Positions 52,526-62,699 of a stretch of 64,000 bases of DNA are shown here, piece by piece. Location: the NCBI GenBank assembly GCA_003194525.1, contig NBIV01000032.1, forward strand, positions 310,001 through 374,000, in the 5' to 3' direction. The position numbers were made by a program, and so were the translations under genes. Numbering within the stretch: position 1 is the stretch's first letter; every line of letters starts with the position of its first letter. This DNA is from Gracilariopsis chorda. Taxonomy: Eukaryota > Rhodophyta > Florideophyceae > Gracilariales > Gracilariaceae. The notes below the pieces were generated by a model. It was not told the DNA's origin. It searched no databases and saw only the letters and a program-made list of their open reading frames with translations.

Positions 52526-53509
52526 ATGCGACCTTTTCTTCTGAAGGGCCACGAGCGGCCAATCACAAGAGTTAAGTTCAATCGCGAGGGAGATCTGCTG
52601 TTCACAACATCAATGGACAAATCACCCACATGCTGGCGCTCGAGTAACGGAGAAAGAATCGGTACATACAAAGGTCACAATGGTGCCGTCCGAGATATTG
52701 ATATTACATATAACAGTGAAAGAGTAATAACCGCGTCAGCCGATAACAGCGCTATGCTGTGGCGTGCAGACACGGGTGAGAAACTATATCAGTGGCATTT
52801 TCAATCGCCTGCGAGGGCCGTTTGCTTTAGTCCTGGAGACGGCTTGATCGCCGTCGCTACTACAAAGCTCATGGGACAACCATCGAATATCTATATATTT
52901 GAGCATGACATGAACTCAGACGAACAAAGTGAAGAACCGGTTATGGTGTTAGAAGGACATGAAGGAACAATTGTCCGAGTAGTATGGTATCCAACGGGTG
53001 AATACATCATCTCAGCCGCAGAGGATGGCACCGTTCGTAAGTGGGATGCGGAAAATGGCGAGGAAATCGCGCGCGTGGAGGCACACGAGAATATCATCAG
53101 GGACTGCCAATTCTCATCGGATTACACTATGTTTATCACGTCATCAAAAGATCATACTGCTAAGCTCTGGACTCTTCATGACTTTGAGCTTATGAAAACA
53201 TACTCGGTTGATCATCCTGTGAATTCAGCATCAATATCTCCGATATTTTCCCATGTCTTGCTTGGTGGTGGACAAGAAGCGAGTATGGTAACAACCACAA
53301 CTGACCGGCAAGGTAAATTCGAAGCTAAGATCTTTCACCTAGTATACGAAGAGGAACTCGGGCGGGTTAAGGGACATTTCGGTCCTATCAACACAGTTGC
53401 CTTCTCCCCAGATGGTAAGATGTATGTATCAGGAGGGGAAGACGGTTATGTACGTTTACATGGCTTTGATGATGAGTACTTTGATAAGGGGAAGGAAGAT
53501 ACGGTGTAA
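52526..53509 (+). CDS. EIF3I: translation initiation factor 3 subunit I
   Basis: 327 residues from ATG 52,526, the usual length (about 325-345). Seven WD40 repeats start at residue 1: MRPFLLKGHERPITRVKFNR and EGDLLFTTSMDK are the family's own opening, followed by GTYKGHNGAVRDIDITYNSE, VTASADNSAMLW-like repeats, VLEGHEGTIVRVVWYPTGEY, SSKDHTAKLWTLHDFELMKT and the closing GRVKGHFGPINTVAFSPDGK with MYVSGGEDGYVRLHGFD. eIF3i (yeast TIF34) binds eIF3b and eIF3g in the eIF3 complex on the 40S ribosome. No introns. It converges on the ferredoxin gene with 169 bp between. Confidence 0.93.
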   Translation: MRPFLLKGHERPITRVKFNREGDLLFTTSMDKSPTCWRSSNGERIGTYKGHNGAVRDIDITYNSERVITASADNSAMLWRADTGEKLYQWHFQSPARAVCFSPGDGLIAVATTKLMGQPSNIYIFEHDMNSDEQSEEPVMVLEGHEGTIVRVVWYPTGEYIISAAEDGTVRKWDAENGEEIARVEAHENIIRDCQFSSDYTMFITSSKDHTAKLWTLHDFELMKTYSVDHPVNSASISPIFSHVLLGGGQEASMVTTTTDRQGKFEAKIFHLVYEEELGRVKGHFGPINTVAFSPDGKMYVSGGEDGYVRLHGFDDEYFDKGKEDTV

Positions 53510-53678
53510 ATCAGTCTACAAGCGTGTCTAAGAAGCAGGCACAATGGGATGCTTACATGATTCAAGTGCTAGTACATGTGAACGCATAAAACTGTTTCAG
53601 GTATAAAAAGTCAGCATGTCTTGATGTATGCGTAATCAGCGAATACTGGCTACTTCATAAGTGTACTTTCCGTATCTA

Positions 53679-54321
53679 TCAATCATCTTCCGGTACAAAG
53701 CCACCCCACTCGACTCCACCGCTTTCGAATGAGGAACCAAACTGCTTAACGTAAACCTCATCTTTGCCCTGGAGAACGCAGTCAATGTCACTTCTTGCGT
53801 AGCTAACACAAAGCAAGGCATATCCCTTCGCTCTCATGTCCTTCAGTAGTCCTAACGCCTCTTCTTGCTGTACCTCGCCCGTCGACATCTTGACGGCACA
53901 TGTGGTGCAACAACCATTTCGACATGAAGCTGGTAAGTCAGCACCTTGATCTGTTATACTATGCCAAATGTAGCGATCTTCAGGAACAGTGTAAGTATGG
54001 ACTATGCCCTTGCGGGGGTCTTCGATTTTGACTTGATAAGTCTTCGCTCCGGGCCTCTGTGAATGCGTATTGTGAGTGTGAAGACAATTGTTGTGTTAGT
54101 GTTGAATATCGACAAGCAACCTATTATACTTTGATACCTGAATTACTTGATGAGCTGGGGCATACACTTGGAAATGAACCATCTCTTTTCTTAATTCGAG
54201 TTTCAGAAGGATTCAACGGTGTGAGCGGTGACGATGTGGATGCTTTGACGCATTTTGAAACTTCTTTTCGTTTCTGCAATGCAGTTCCCTTGAGGAACGG
54301 AGCTACGAAGGCAGAACTCAT
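53679..54321 (-). CDS. plastid ferredoxin C2-like [2Fe-2S] protein (two exons)
   Basis: Exon 1 is 54,321-54,130, intron 54,129-54,057 (73 bp, GTATAA..CACAG) and exon 2 is 54,056-53,679, giving 189 residues. Exon 1 (MSSAFVAPFLKGTALQKRKE, then Ser/Thr-rich) looks like a plastid transit peptide. Exon 2 matches FdC2: KIEDPRKGIVHTYTVPEDRY, cluster ligands in SCRNGCCTTCAVKMSTGE, the fourth Cys in GYALLCVSYARSDIDC, then GKDEVYVKQFG and a C-terminal extension absent from leaf ferredoxins. FdC2 proteins carry electrons in plastids; in plants they affect chlorophyll and photosystem function. The donor is chosen to keep frame; the CACTAAC branch-like sequence supports the intron. Confidence 0.82.
54057..54129 (-). 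other. intron of the ferredoxin C2-like gene
   Basis: 73 bp, donor GTATAA, acceptor TTCACAG, with CACTAAC 40 bp upstream of the acceptor. It is a phase-0 intron; an alternative donor (CAG/GTATC) would not keep the frame. Confidence 0.65.
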
Positions 54322-56223
54322 GGCACGCTGTAAGTCGGTGCACTATGTTCTAAATAAGAACGCAAAGCAACTGGATGCAAGTTTAACCGAGACTGGGTCG
54401 CCTAGCTAGAGCAACGGGAAAGACGTAGCCGTAAATCCGAGGGCATCAACTGCGCAATGGTCCATGCAAGCGGAGGCCGAGATCCACAGGCACCGTTGCT
54501 ATCTGCCAATGGTACTGTATCTTACCAGCAGTTGATACGCACTGAGCGCGGGCTTCGGTTGATCGAAAGCTTTGATCCTTGAAGAATGTTGTGCGCTGTA
54601 AATCAAATGATTTGTAAATGGTGATTCTGTAATGGGGCTGGTATCCGTATGGAACCCAGTCACCTCTGATATCCTCCGGGCATCGGTCCATCATCGCACG
54701 GAATCAATGGTCAACCTTATTTTTATAGTACAGCCGAGTATCCGCTACCCTTGGTATAGTGCCACCCTGTAACCCTTTCCGTTTACCAGACAACATCGAT
54801 GGGCACCTTTTAGGAGTCGGGCAGTAAAAGACGCACCAAAAGCTTTGAAAAGCATCGTTTCCTTTACAAAAGCTCCGTAATAAGCATCTGGCGCTATCTT
54901 CTTCTTTACTGTGGGCCCTTGATATCTAAGTACAAAATAAGGGTAAAACATATCTGGTTAAATATTTTTCTCTCCGCAGGAAACCAAGGAATTTCCTCGG
55001 CCATTGGGCGCTATCGATCGGTTTGGACTGTGTTGTCACCATAATGGTACTCTCAGTTGCTTGGAGAGAAACCGAAGCGCACCAAAGTGCACCAAACATC
55101 CTTCAAGTGAGGAAGCATCGGCCGCCTGTGAATTCTCTCCCTAAAGGTGTGCCACGTGCTCAGTGGTGGCACTAATTATAAGGTGGCATTGCTCAAAGTG
55201 AAACTACGATTAGGCTAGCATTAATCCTGCTTAATCCTTAACCATGGTTAAGGATTAAAGGGATTGCTACCGCTATCCCTAGGGATAGATTGCTAACCCT
55301 TTGGACGAACGTTAGAAAAAAGATTGCGTAACTGTAGCCATTATTGCATTGCGGAGTCCCTGGTACAGGTAGGGTGCCCACGCCACCCTGGGTGCACATA
55401 GAAACAGCAAATTGAAAGAGCGCTTGGGACAGGAGAGACAGCATCCGTACCAACAGTACTAATTAGCTTTGAGGAGCGTTCTCGACAATTTTGGGACGAT
55501 CGAAGCTTGCAGGTACTGTATCAATGTCCGTCAGCATTGGGGGGTGAATTGCCAGGGTCTCAAGAGATATTTTTTACCAAGGCGGGGATGATTTCGAGGA
55601 GACGGGCGTGGCGGTCTTGATGGTACAGCGTTTTGGCTGTGTCACACTTGTTACACGGAACGGGGCTGTGACTGGAACGCGCATTTCACGGGGCGTCCAG
55701 TGACGGGCACCAGCGGTTCAATTGTCCTTCACACGTGACAGGCTAGTAGTGCGTAGTGTAGAAGATATCGTATCTTGGTCCGCGCCTTGGGGGGTTGAGG
55801 TTACAGTTTGTCAAAATACATGCGTACCCTTGGTAGTGTTGAGGATGTTACCTTACTTCCCCTCTCGTCATTCATCTTCGTCGCTGCTCTCTTAGTCGCT
55901 GCGCGTCAGCTTCCAGCTTCATATATCTCAGTATAGTGGGGACCTGCGAAAGCTCAAATCTTCAGCGCGACCGCCCTACCCCAGTCCCCTCTTCAACGAC
56001 GTCTCCATCGCACCTGCACCGTCAGCCTTGCTTCAAGTCGATTGCTTGCCCGTGCTGCAACACTATCTCTCTCTCTCTAGCTCGGTGTCTTCTACCAGAC
56101 CATCAAAGCACAACTTGAACTTTTTAGACTTTGAGTTCAGGCCCGACTGTGCTTCGGACGGAGAATGAGGACTTTCCTGACTGACCCCACTCTAGAGTTG
56201 CTTGCGGCTTTCACCAACTCATC
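54322..56223. other. 1.9-kb divergent interval with palindromes
   Basis: Holds the promoters of the ferredoxin gene (-) and the membrane RING gene (+). Two small minus-strand ATG frames (54,446-54,694 and 54,745-54,951) are not recognised and may be chance. A 28-bp palindrome (55,231-55,258), a 16-bp palindrome (55,273-55,288) and TAACCCTTT motifs (about 54,770 and 55,294) cluster here. The last 300 bp are CT-rich leader. Confidence 0.4.
55231..55258. promoter_or_regulatory. 28-bp perfect palindrome with neighbouring 16-bp palindrome
   Basis: The 28 bp are self-complementary: the left half is TTAATCCTTAACCA and the right half TGGTTAAGGATTAA. CTATCCCTAGGGATAG follows at 55,273-55,288 and GCTAACCCTTTGG at 55,292-55,304. 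The dyad symmetry and spacing suggest binding sites for dimeric regulators, by inference only. Confidence 0.5.
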
Positions 56224-57246
56224 ATGGATACGCGATGGCGTCACGTCTGTGGGTCTATCATTTGGCTCGTAATGCTCGCTATCGCTCTATCCGTTAATTT
56301 CAAGGCTATTCCTTCCTACCAGATAGCTGAATGTGAACAGACGGGAGACCAGCTCGTTGACAAAGGGAACACAGGCTGCACATGGAGAGTGAACGTTACC
56401 GTCACTAAAGATAATGAAAAGTTTGAAAAGGAAGCCAGGACAAGAAAGTCCAACTGCGACGGAGACAAGGTAATCACTGTAGGAGAATGCTGGCTCTCGA
56501 GATCCAATGATGTCTTTATACCAATTGATAGCAGAGATGCTAAACACTATGAAAGTGGTGCTCGTACTTTCAATCGTCTTCGGGTGGCCTTCATAGTCTT
56601 TGCCATATTTTTCGGTTTGTTCTTTTCCTATGCTGTTGTAAGAATGATCGAGCCTAATATTTTCCGTCTTTGTCGACCCTCAACATCATCTGTCAGAAAC
56701 AATGGGCGCTTACGAAGTGAGAATGTTTCCCCGCGCCGTCCTTCATCTAACTTTTCTACAGCATCACCACGACAAGAGATTGCGTTTCCTACATCTGTAT
56801 ATCAACAGAGAATATCGTCCCTTATTGAGCGTTCGTTGATGTCTCCCGAGCAAATAAAAGCTCTTGCTGAACAACAGTGGACTTGCTGCATATGCCTGGA
56901 ACAGATTGAAGAAGGTCCTTCCATCTCGGCTGTTGCGCGTTTACGGTGCAATCATTCAATACATGCCGAGTGTCTCAAGACATGGTTAGGTAAAGGGCGC
57001 GCTGCTTGTTGTATATGTAATGCCGAAGTTTTCTCGGAACCTTTCACCGACTGGAACGAGTCTGTCGCACACAGTCTACCATCCGTTCTCGAGGGTCGCC
57101 CAACAGGGTCTTTTGCGATTGAAATTACCGAATACACCCCGTCGTCACCGGCAACATCTATTGTTGCCCAGTTTTCTCAGGCTCAGTCAGACACCACTCA
57201 AGCAAATGACAACATTACTGAAGGTGATACAAACCAAGCGGTTTGA
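56224..57246 (+). CDS. membrane-anchored RING-H2 protein
   Basis: 340 residues from ATG 56,224. A hydrophobic segment at about 8-25 (CGSIIWLVMLAIALSVNF) and another at about 121-141 (VAFIVFAIFFGLFFSYAVV) enclose a Cys-containing luminal loop with NVT sequons-like sites. The cytosolic part is Ser-rich, then a RING-H2 finger lies at about 219-262: CCICLEQIEEGPSISAVARL, RCNHSIHAECLKTWL and ACCICNAEVF. Likely an E3 ubiquitin ligase of the endomembrane system; the substrate is unknown. The Asp/Glu/Thr-rich tail is disordered. Intronless, upstream of the kinase on the same strand with 566 bp between. Confidence 0.8.
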   Translation: MDTRWRHVCGSIIWLVMLAIALSVNFKAIPSYQIAECEQTGDQLVDKGNTGCTWRVNVTVTKDNEKFEKEARTRKSNCDGDKVITVGECWLSRSNDVFIPIDSRDAKHYESGARTFNRLRVAFIVFAIFFGLFFSYAVVRMIEPNIFRLCRPSTSSVRNNGRLRSENVSPRRPSSNFSTASPRQEIAFPTSVYQQRISSLIERSLMSPEQIKALAEQQWTCCICLEQIEEGPSISAVARLRCNHSIHAECLKTWLGKGRAACCICNAEVFSEPFTDWNESVAHSLPSVLEGRPTGSFAIEITEYTPSSPATSIVAQFSQAQSDTTQANDNITEGDTNQAV

Positions 57247-57812
57247 ATTCCTATCTATGGCTTTGGTTAGAATATGATGCATATGGTCTGCGGGCGCGTG
57301 ATACGGGGGGACATCTATGTCACATGTCTGAAGCGGTGCCAAGCCTTTTATGTACTAAACAACCGTTGAAAAATACCCTTCCGTACGGCATACTTTGGAA
57401 AACATTGTCCTCAACTAAGTCAATGACACGAAATCCTGTGTCCGTTTTTGGGGTAACCCTTTAGCCCTTTACTCCGGGCACAACGAATAAGAAGAGCACG
57501 CAATAGTATCTTTCGACATGCTGCCACAACATATTTTGAAACCAAAGTAGTGCTTTGCAAGTGCCCAACGTTTCTGAGGAAGAAAACTCTCAGTCTCATC
57601 CCTATTTCTCAGCCACTTAGCTTGAGCGTGCTTCCAATTGTCCGCTCGTGAAGTTATCTCGGTATATTTCTTGCAAATCTGCTACATCTTTAACCATTCA
57701 ACGAGAACTGAGTGGGGTTCGTTTTGGAGTGAGAGGAAGACAAACTTTCAAGCGGTTGCTGTCAGAACATATATACTGCGTGTTCCCATTCTCATTGCTG
57801 ACCTAGTTAATC
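57247..57812. promoter_or_regulatory. intergenic region before the kinase gene
   Basis: 566 bp with the 3' end of the RING gene and the promoter of the kinase. GTAACCCTTTAGCCC at 57,453-57,467 is close to the motif at 46,007-46,021. No gene supported. Confidence 0.4.
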
Positions 57813-59828
57813 ATGGGTTTGTTTGGACCTCGCCGGGCTAATTCTAAGACTCCTGGACAACTGGAAGCAAAGGCGACACTTTCTCCAAGGAAGAGTTCGA
57901 GACTTTCAAGCATTTCTGGTTTGTTCGCGGAGGATGCCAAAGGCAATAATGCCCCTGGAACACCTGTGACAGATACTGGCTTTTCCGGAGATGTTCCTGC
58001 ACCAACGGTGTCTCTAGATGACTTCGTTCAAAGGTCTTTGGTATCTCCTGATGCGGATACTACCCTCCTTAAGAATCAAGTAACGGATGGAGCTAGACCG
58101 CGAGCTTCCATGGATCGAAAAGATAGAGGACGTTCTACTACAGCGAATACTAACCAAGACCGCACAATGCAACGAGCGGAGTCCGTATCTATGCTAGCAA
58201 GACGAAACTCTATAAAGCGTTCTGTTTCAAGGAAAATCGCACGCTCTGAGAGCAGAAGACATATGTTGAATATAAAAGATAGCAGTCTGCAGGAGGACAG
58301 GAATCCCAACTTGACAATGAAACGCTCAACATCCATTCGCTCATCAGACCGCAAATATGCCAACCGTGGACTTGATCGGTCTACATCTTCTCAGGTTGCA
58401 CCACGAGAAAGGAAAATGGCGGTGAACATGTCTAGATCAAGCTCGTTTTGCGCCCGCGTGCAGGCTCTTGATTCGAAGGATAAACCTTTCACATTGGACA
58501 ACAATACTATCGTTGAAGTTGCCGAGAATTTGGGTGAGCTGACGCTGGCGGATGACGTGGATGAAGAACTGGAAACTACTCACGCAAGTCTTCGGGATTT
58601 GTCCAACTTACAGACTGCCTATTCTGGAGAGGCAAATACAACAAAGGAGACAAAGGCAAAACATGGCCCGAAAGACACCCTAGTAAGAAATCATTCAAAG
58701 TTAAGAAAACGCCCACCTCCGCTTAAGGCCAAGGAAGAAGATAAATCAGAGGCAGATTCCACGACAGACTGGCCCAGTGGTGGATATTTTGGAAGTGATG
58801 GTGGGTTCATGACCGGTGGATTCAGAATAACGGCTGAAGGGATGCTTGATAAGCCGCCTGCTGTAACACGTCAAGACTCAGATGTTGTCGACGGCGAAGT
58901 TCCACAGTCGGAGGAAATCATTATTATCGTGAAGGGTTTGAAGGAATTCCGAACCGGTCCTACCATTGGTACAGGAGCTGCTGGGAGGGTTTATATTGCA
59001 GAACATGTACCATCTAAAAGACCTATGGCAATGAAGGTGGTTAATGTGTATGAGAAACAAAGACGGAACCAACTCTTAAAGGAGCTAGAGACTTTGTCAA
59101 CCCATGTCAGTCGCTACCTCGTTAGGTTCTATGGGGCGTTCTATGACGGCTCAGGAGCTGTTCACATTGCCCTGGAGTACATGGATCACGGATGCCTTGC
59201 TACATTCATTCAGCGTGTTGGGCCAATTCCGGAAAAAGTGGTGCAAATGATTGCTCATGACTGTGTGAAAGGTCTACGCTTCTTACATCGGCATCATGTT
59301 CTTCACCGCGACTTCAAGACAGCTAATATTCTTCTTTCCAGAAGGCTATGCCGGGCTAAGTTGAGCGATTTTGGTTTAGCCCGAGATTTGAACCCAGGCG
59401 TGTCAAAAGTGGACACTTTCGTGGGAACAGTGGCGTATATGTCACCCGAACGATTGAACGGAAGCAAGTATACATATGCATCCGACATCTGGGCCCTCGG
59501 AGTGTGTATTATGGAATGCCTCATGGGCAAATATCCCTTTGATCGTCCACAGAACTATTTCGATTACATTGAGGCAACGATGACCATGAACGTGCTGAGC
59601 GGCTTTAACAGGGAATGTCAGAGATTTTCTCCGGAAGTCAGAGATTTCGTTACCAAATGCACCTACACAGATCCTAAGAGCAGACCGACTGTTGCAGAGC
59701 TTCTGGAACATCCATGGTTAAAGGGAGCAAAGCGTGATAGCGAGCTTTTTGGGTCATGGCTCGATGAATGTCGTATTATATCAATGCGCCCGAATGCCGC
59801 GAAAGGGAGAAGGTTACAGGGGATGTAG
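57813..59828 (+). CDS. MAPKK-like (STE7-type) protein kinase
   Basis: 671 residues from ATG 57,813. The first 370 are basic, Ser-rich and disordered with many R-x-x-S sites (ARRNSIKRSVSRKIARSESR). The kinase domain spans about 378-645: P-loop IGTGAAGRVYIAEHV, catalytic Lys in PMAMKVVN (about 405), ELETLSTHVSRYLVRFYGAF typical of MAP2K, HRDFKTANILLS (HRD with Phe in place of Ile/Leu/Val), DFGLARDLN, then VDTFVGTVAYMSPERLNGSK with the MAP2K-like Ser/Thr spacing before GT-AYMSPERL. It would relay stress or growth signals to a MAP kinase. The short IxxxG docking region was not identified. Intronless. Confidence 0.83.
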   Translation: MGLFGPRRANSKTPGQLEAKATLSPRKSSRLSSISGLFAEDAKGNNAPGTPVTDTGFSGDVPAPTVSLDDFVQRSLVSPDADTTLLKNQVTDGARPRASMDRKDRGRSTTANTNQDRTMQRAESVSMLARRNSIKRSVSRKIARSESRRHMLNIKDSSLQEDRNPNLTMKRSTSIRSSDRKYANRGLDRSTSSQVAPRERKMAVNMSRSSSFCARVQALDSKDKPFTLDNNTIVEVAENLGELTLADDVDEELETTHASLRDLSNLQTAYSGEANTTKETKAKHGPKDTLVRNHSKLRKRPPPLKAKEEDKSEADSTTDWPSGGYFGSDGGFMTGGFRITAEGMLDKPPAVTRQDSDVVDGEVPQSEEIIIIVKGLKEFRTGPTIGTGAAGRVYIAEHVPSKRPMAMKVVNVYEKQRRNQLLKELETLSTHVSRYLVRFYGAFYDGSGAVHIALEYMDHGCLATFIQRVGPIPEKVVQMIAHDCVKGLRFLHRHHVLHRDFKTANILLSRRLCRAKLSDFGLARDLNPGVSKVDTFVGTVAYMSPERLNGSKYTYASDIWALGVCIMECLMGKYPFDRPQNYFDYIEATMTMNVLSGFNRECQRFSPEVRDFVTKCTYTDPKSRPTVAELLEHPWLKGAKRDSELFGSWLDECRIISMRPNAAKGRRLQGM

Positions 59829-60084
59829 GATGATGAGTACCCATCGGTATGATACATGTGTGTGTTTTGCGGGATCAGCTGATACGCCCTGCGTTTTCAT
59901 ATCCCTACACAATGGCTCGTCTCTTTTCTAGAACGGAAGTTTGATTCATCGGGTACCGTTCGTGTGCTGCGCCGATGCCTCTCGTGGATGCCCAGGCACT
60001 GATATGCATGTTATATGTACATGGTTCCAAAGCTTTTTAGGGTTCTGTTTGTTGTACAACATGTAACTAGTTTCTACGATATAG

Positions 60085-60729
60085 CTATTTCTTGATCAGA
60101 ATGAACAGGTTTCCCGCGTTACCTCTCGAAATACGCAGGTCTTCGTCAAGGTAAGTGACTTCGAGCCATCCCGTGAATCGCATGTTTTCTCTGACGTTAA
60201 CCCTAATAAAGTTAAGGAGAACAAATTCGACGAAGTTAACATCAAATCTCTTCTCAGACGCGGGATTAAGTTCAAAGTTGACCGCGTTATCAAATTGTAG
60301 CGGCCCAAATCTGAATGTTTCAGAGTTTCGCCCTTTCAGTACAGCCGCATTGATTTCCTGTACGATGCGTCGACTTTGGAGAAACCCGGGGGAACCAGTA
60401 GCCAGTATACTCTTCGAAGTCGTGTAGACCATGTCCCAGACCCCTGATAGGTTGGGATCGGTACCAGGACTGAGCGACTTGTTGGTAGCCTCTACTTGAC
60501 GTGCTAATTGTTCGATGTCCAGTTGCTCAGCCGGATTGTCAGCAACATCCCTTCCAAAGTTAAGCGGGTGCACTTTTTCCAGCAGTGCTTGTTTGAAAGT
60601 GTTTGGAGCTGTGACACTCATTCTAGCTTGCCCCGTGGCCAAACACGGAGGGCGAGTTGCCGATATACCTGGCAATCGACCATGAGCTGATGATAAAGAA
60701 CTTGGTGGAAATGCGGAGACAAATGCCAT
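60085..60729 (-). CDS. plastid lipid-associated protein (PAP/fibrillin)
   Basis: 214 residues from ATG 60,729. The N-terminus (MAFVSAFPPSSLSSAHGRLP) is a Ser/Arg-rich transit peptide with the early Phe common in red-algal plastid proteins. The fibrillin domain has NLSGVWDMVYTTSKSILATG, FLQSRRIVQEINAAVLKGRN and the closing YLDEDLRISRGNAGNLFILI, the family's last strand. Fibrillins associate with thylakoid membranes and plastoglobules and affect lipid storage and photoprotection. Length and end match the smaller plastid fibrillins. Intronless; converges on the kinase gene with 256 bp between. Confidence 0.88.
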   Translation of the reverse strand: MAFVSAFPPSSLSSAHGRLPGISATRPPCLATGQARMSVTAPNTFKQALLEKVHPLNFGRDVADNPAEQLDIEQLARQVEATNKSLSPGTDPNLSGVWDMVYTTSKSILATGSPGFLQSRRIVQEINAAVLKGRNSETFRFGPLQFDNAVNFELNPASEKRFDVNFVEFVLLNFIRVNVRENMRFTGWLEVTYLDEDLRISRGNAGNLFILIKK

Positions 60730-61947
60730 GACGAAGTAAACTTCGAAAACCTTGTGCAGGAGTGCGCTTCTCTCTAGTCTTGGGGGAAGAGCGTAATGCC
60801 AAAAAGCGGGCTAATACGCAAGAAGCAAGTTTGTGAATCGGTTTCGCGAATAAATGTTCTCGGGAACCTCTCACTTCAGCGGCGTCCTGCAGCCGGGCAA
60901 AAACTTCGTGCCTCTTGAACCTGTTTCAACGCTGAGACTGATAACTTTCCTTCCAGGCACCATGCGCACGCTCAAAGGAAGATTCTCCTCATACCTTGTT
61001 CTCTCAACTACTGAGATTCGATCGGCGGAGCTGTAAGATGTATTCAGGCCGAACGATATTCTCAAAGCTGTGTGCATAATCTGTACAGTGGACAGCTCGT
61101 CGAGCTGGATAGCATCGAGGAGATTGCCTGAAGGCCGCTCGCGCTGCTACCCAGTCCGTGATCGCCTGCATTTATCGAACAATTTTGGAGGTATGATAAA
61201 ATGTAGGAAGCCAGGCTGTCTTTTCCTCCCTCCAAAACCGACCTTCTTCACCGCAACAGTCATGCTTTTCACGCCATTGTCGAATATCTGGCGTCAGGAT
61301 CATCCAGGTCAACGAACAGCGCCCTGAGAGCATTTCCAGTGGAAATTTTCCACCCGTGCGTTTTCATTTCAATTTGTACTCGATTTGGAGTTTGGATTTT
61401 AGAACTACCGTCGCAGCGGTGTTTTGCCATTGCATAGGTTGATAACATTGAAATCCATGTTCCCAAATCGTGTTCGAAATCGTTGCCATTTGCAACACAA
61501 TTTGGCGCGTTCGCGTCCAAACCGAAACTCAGATTGTGGCGGGAAAGAGGTATGCCGGCCTCGGTGCCCCCCTAAACTACCCATAAAAGGGCATGTCGCG
61601 TAACCACATTTTCACGAAGACAATCAAACGTTTTCGTAACGTTTGCGTACAAACACAGCCATAAGGCCCTCACTCTTGATAGCCAAGCCCCCTTCCACTC
61701 TCTCCACCGCTAATACGGCAACGCAAGCGGTGCTTTGTTTCCCAGCCACTAGATCCAGCTCTGCATTTTTACTAAAAATACTCTTCCTTTTCTGCGCTTC
61801 AGGGACTTAGGCCAGCATTAACCGCTGAGAAATCAACACAAAACGTATTCACGCTTCAAAATCTACAGGCCCATACAATTTACAGATCAAAAATCTTCAC
61901 TGGCTCTAAATAACCGAGCTTAACAGTCCAGCCAAGAAAACTGCACA
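60730..61947. other. interval with a decayed minus-strand coding-like stretch
   Basis: Between fibrillin and the Harbinger remnant. On the minus strand, 61,520-61,270 and 61,180-60,870 read protein-like in two frames (WKISTGNALRALFVDLDDPD; LDAIQLDELSTVQIMHTALR; VRMVPGRKVISLSVETGSRG) with stops between. I do not recognise it; it could be a dead gene or an unknown transposon part. The remainder is AT-rich. Confidence 0.35.
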
Positions 61948-62699
61948 ATGGCCTCTAAAAGAGGTTTGAAATCACAAAAGTGTGTTCTTGCCTGCAAATC
62001 GTTAATTTGGGCTTCCAAAGACCCGTACTTAGGCTCACAGAAGACGAAAAGAAATGGGTGACGCCTGCAAACGCATTATTGACTTGATCCGAAAGAGAAG
62101 AAACGCAACGATTTGTCCAAAGCGTACTGGAGATGCAATAGCTCAAAACTACTGTAACTTACGATTCGAATGCATTACTTTTGATGCTGTCATTGCGTCA
62201 GTTGGTGTCAAAAACCGTACTGGGTTCCCATCAAATGAGGACAGTTTTTTGGGCAGCGTTGGGAGTTTACAATGGGGAAGCACTGGTAGCGAACATTTAG
62301 AGCTACATTTGAGATGCGTCTCTCTCCGTTGGCCTAGTGTTTCCGTTCACAGAGTGCTTGCAGTAGTTGCCAAAAACGGCTACTTGGCAACTCATTCTCG
62401 CCGCGAAGAAAGCGAAGTGTAAGAAAAGTATGTGGCTGACGACGCCAGAAACAACTTCTGATGGAATCGTTTGCGCCAACCAACGGTATACGATCAACAT
62501 GGGTTTCGTCGAAGACAACGAAGTCCTGGATGAATTGGTTGGTGTCAATCGGAAGTGGCCAGTAGGAAACAAGCATGCTCTTGACAACAACAGGACATTT
62601 GCTGCACTCAAGCGAGGAGCGAAAGGCATTGCAAAGCTGACAGAGGCGTCAAACAAACGCAACAAGATTGCTGAGCAAATGTTGCAGGCTGAGAAATAA
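61948..62699 (+). pseudogene. Myb/SANT-like partner gene of a PIF/Harbinger transposon
   Basis: ATG 61,948 starts MASKRGLKSQ, then the Harbinger partner block VLACKSLIWASKDPYLGSQK (family: CKAW...SEDPIVG..QK). The reading moves to a second frame at about 62,054 (RTGDAIAQNYCNLRFECITF, DAVIASVGVKNRTGFPSNED, like the family's second helix group) and a third at 62,400 ending in KGIAKLTEASNKRNKIAEQM, the helical tail. Frame changes mark it as dead. In live Harbinger elements this protein binds DNA and carries the transposase to the nucleus. It faces the transposase remnant 300 bp away. Confidence 0.6.

Noticed and set aside
54059-54409. 116-codon plus-strand frame over the ferredoxin 5' exon
   Set aside because: GTG start and antisense to a transit-peptide exon and intron that are better supported.
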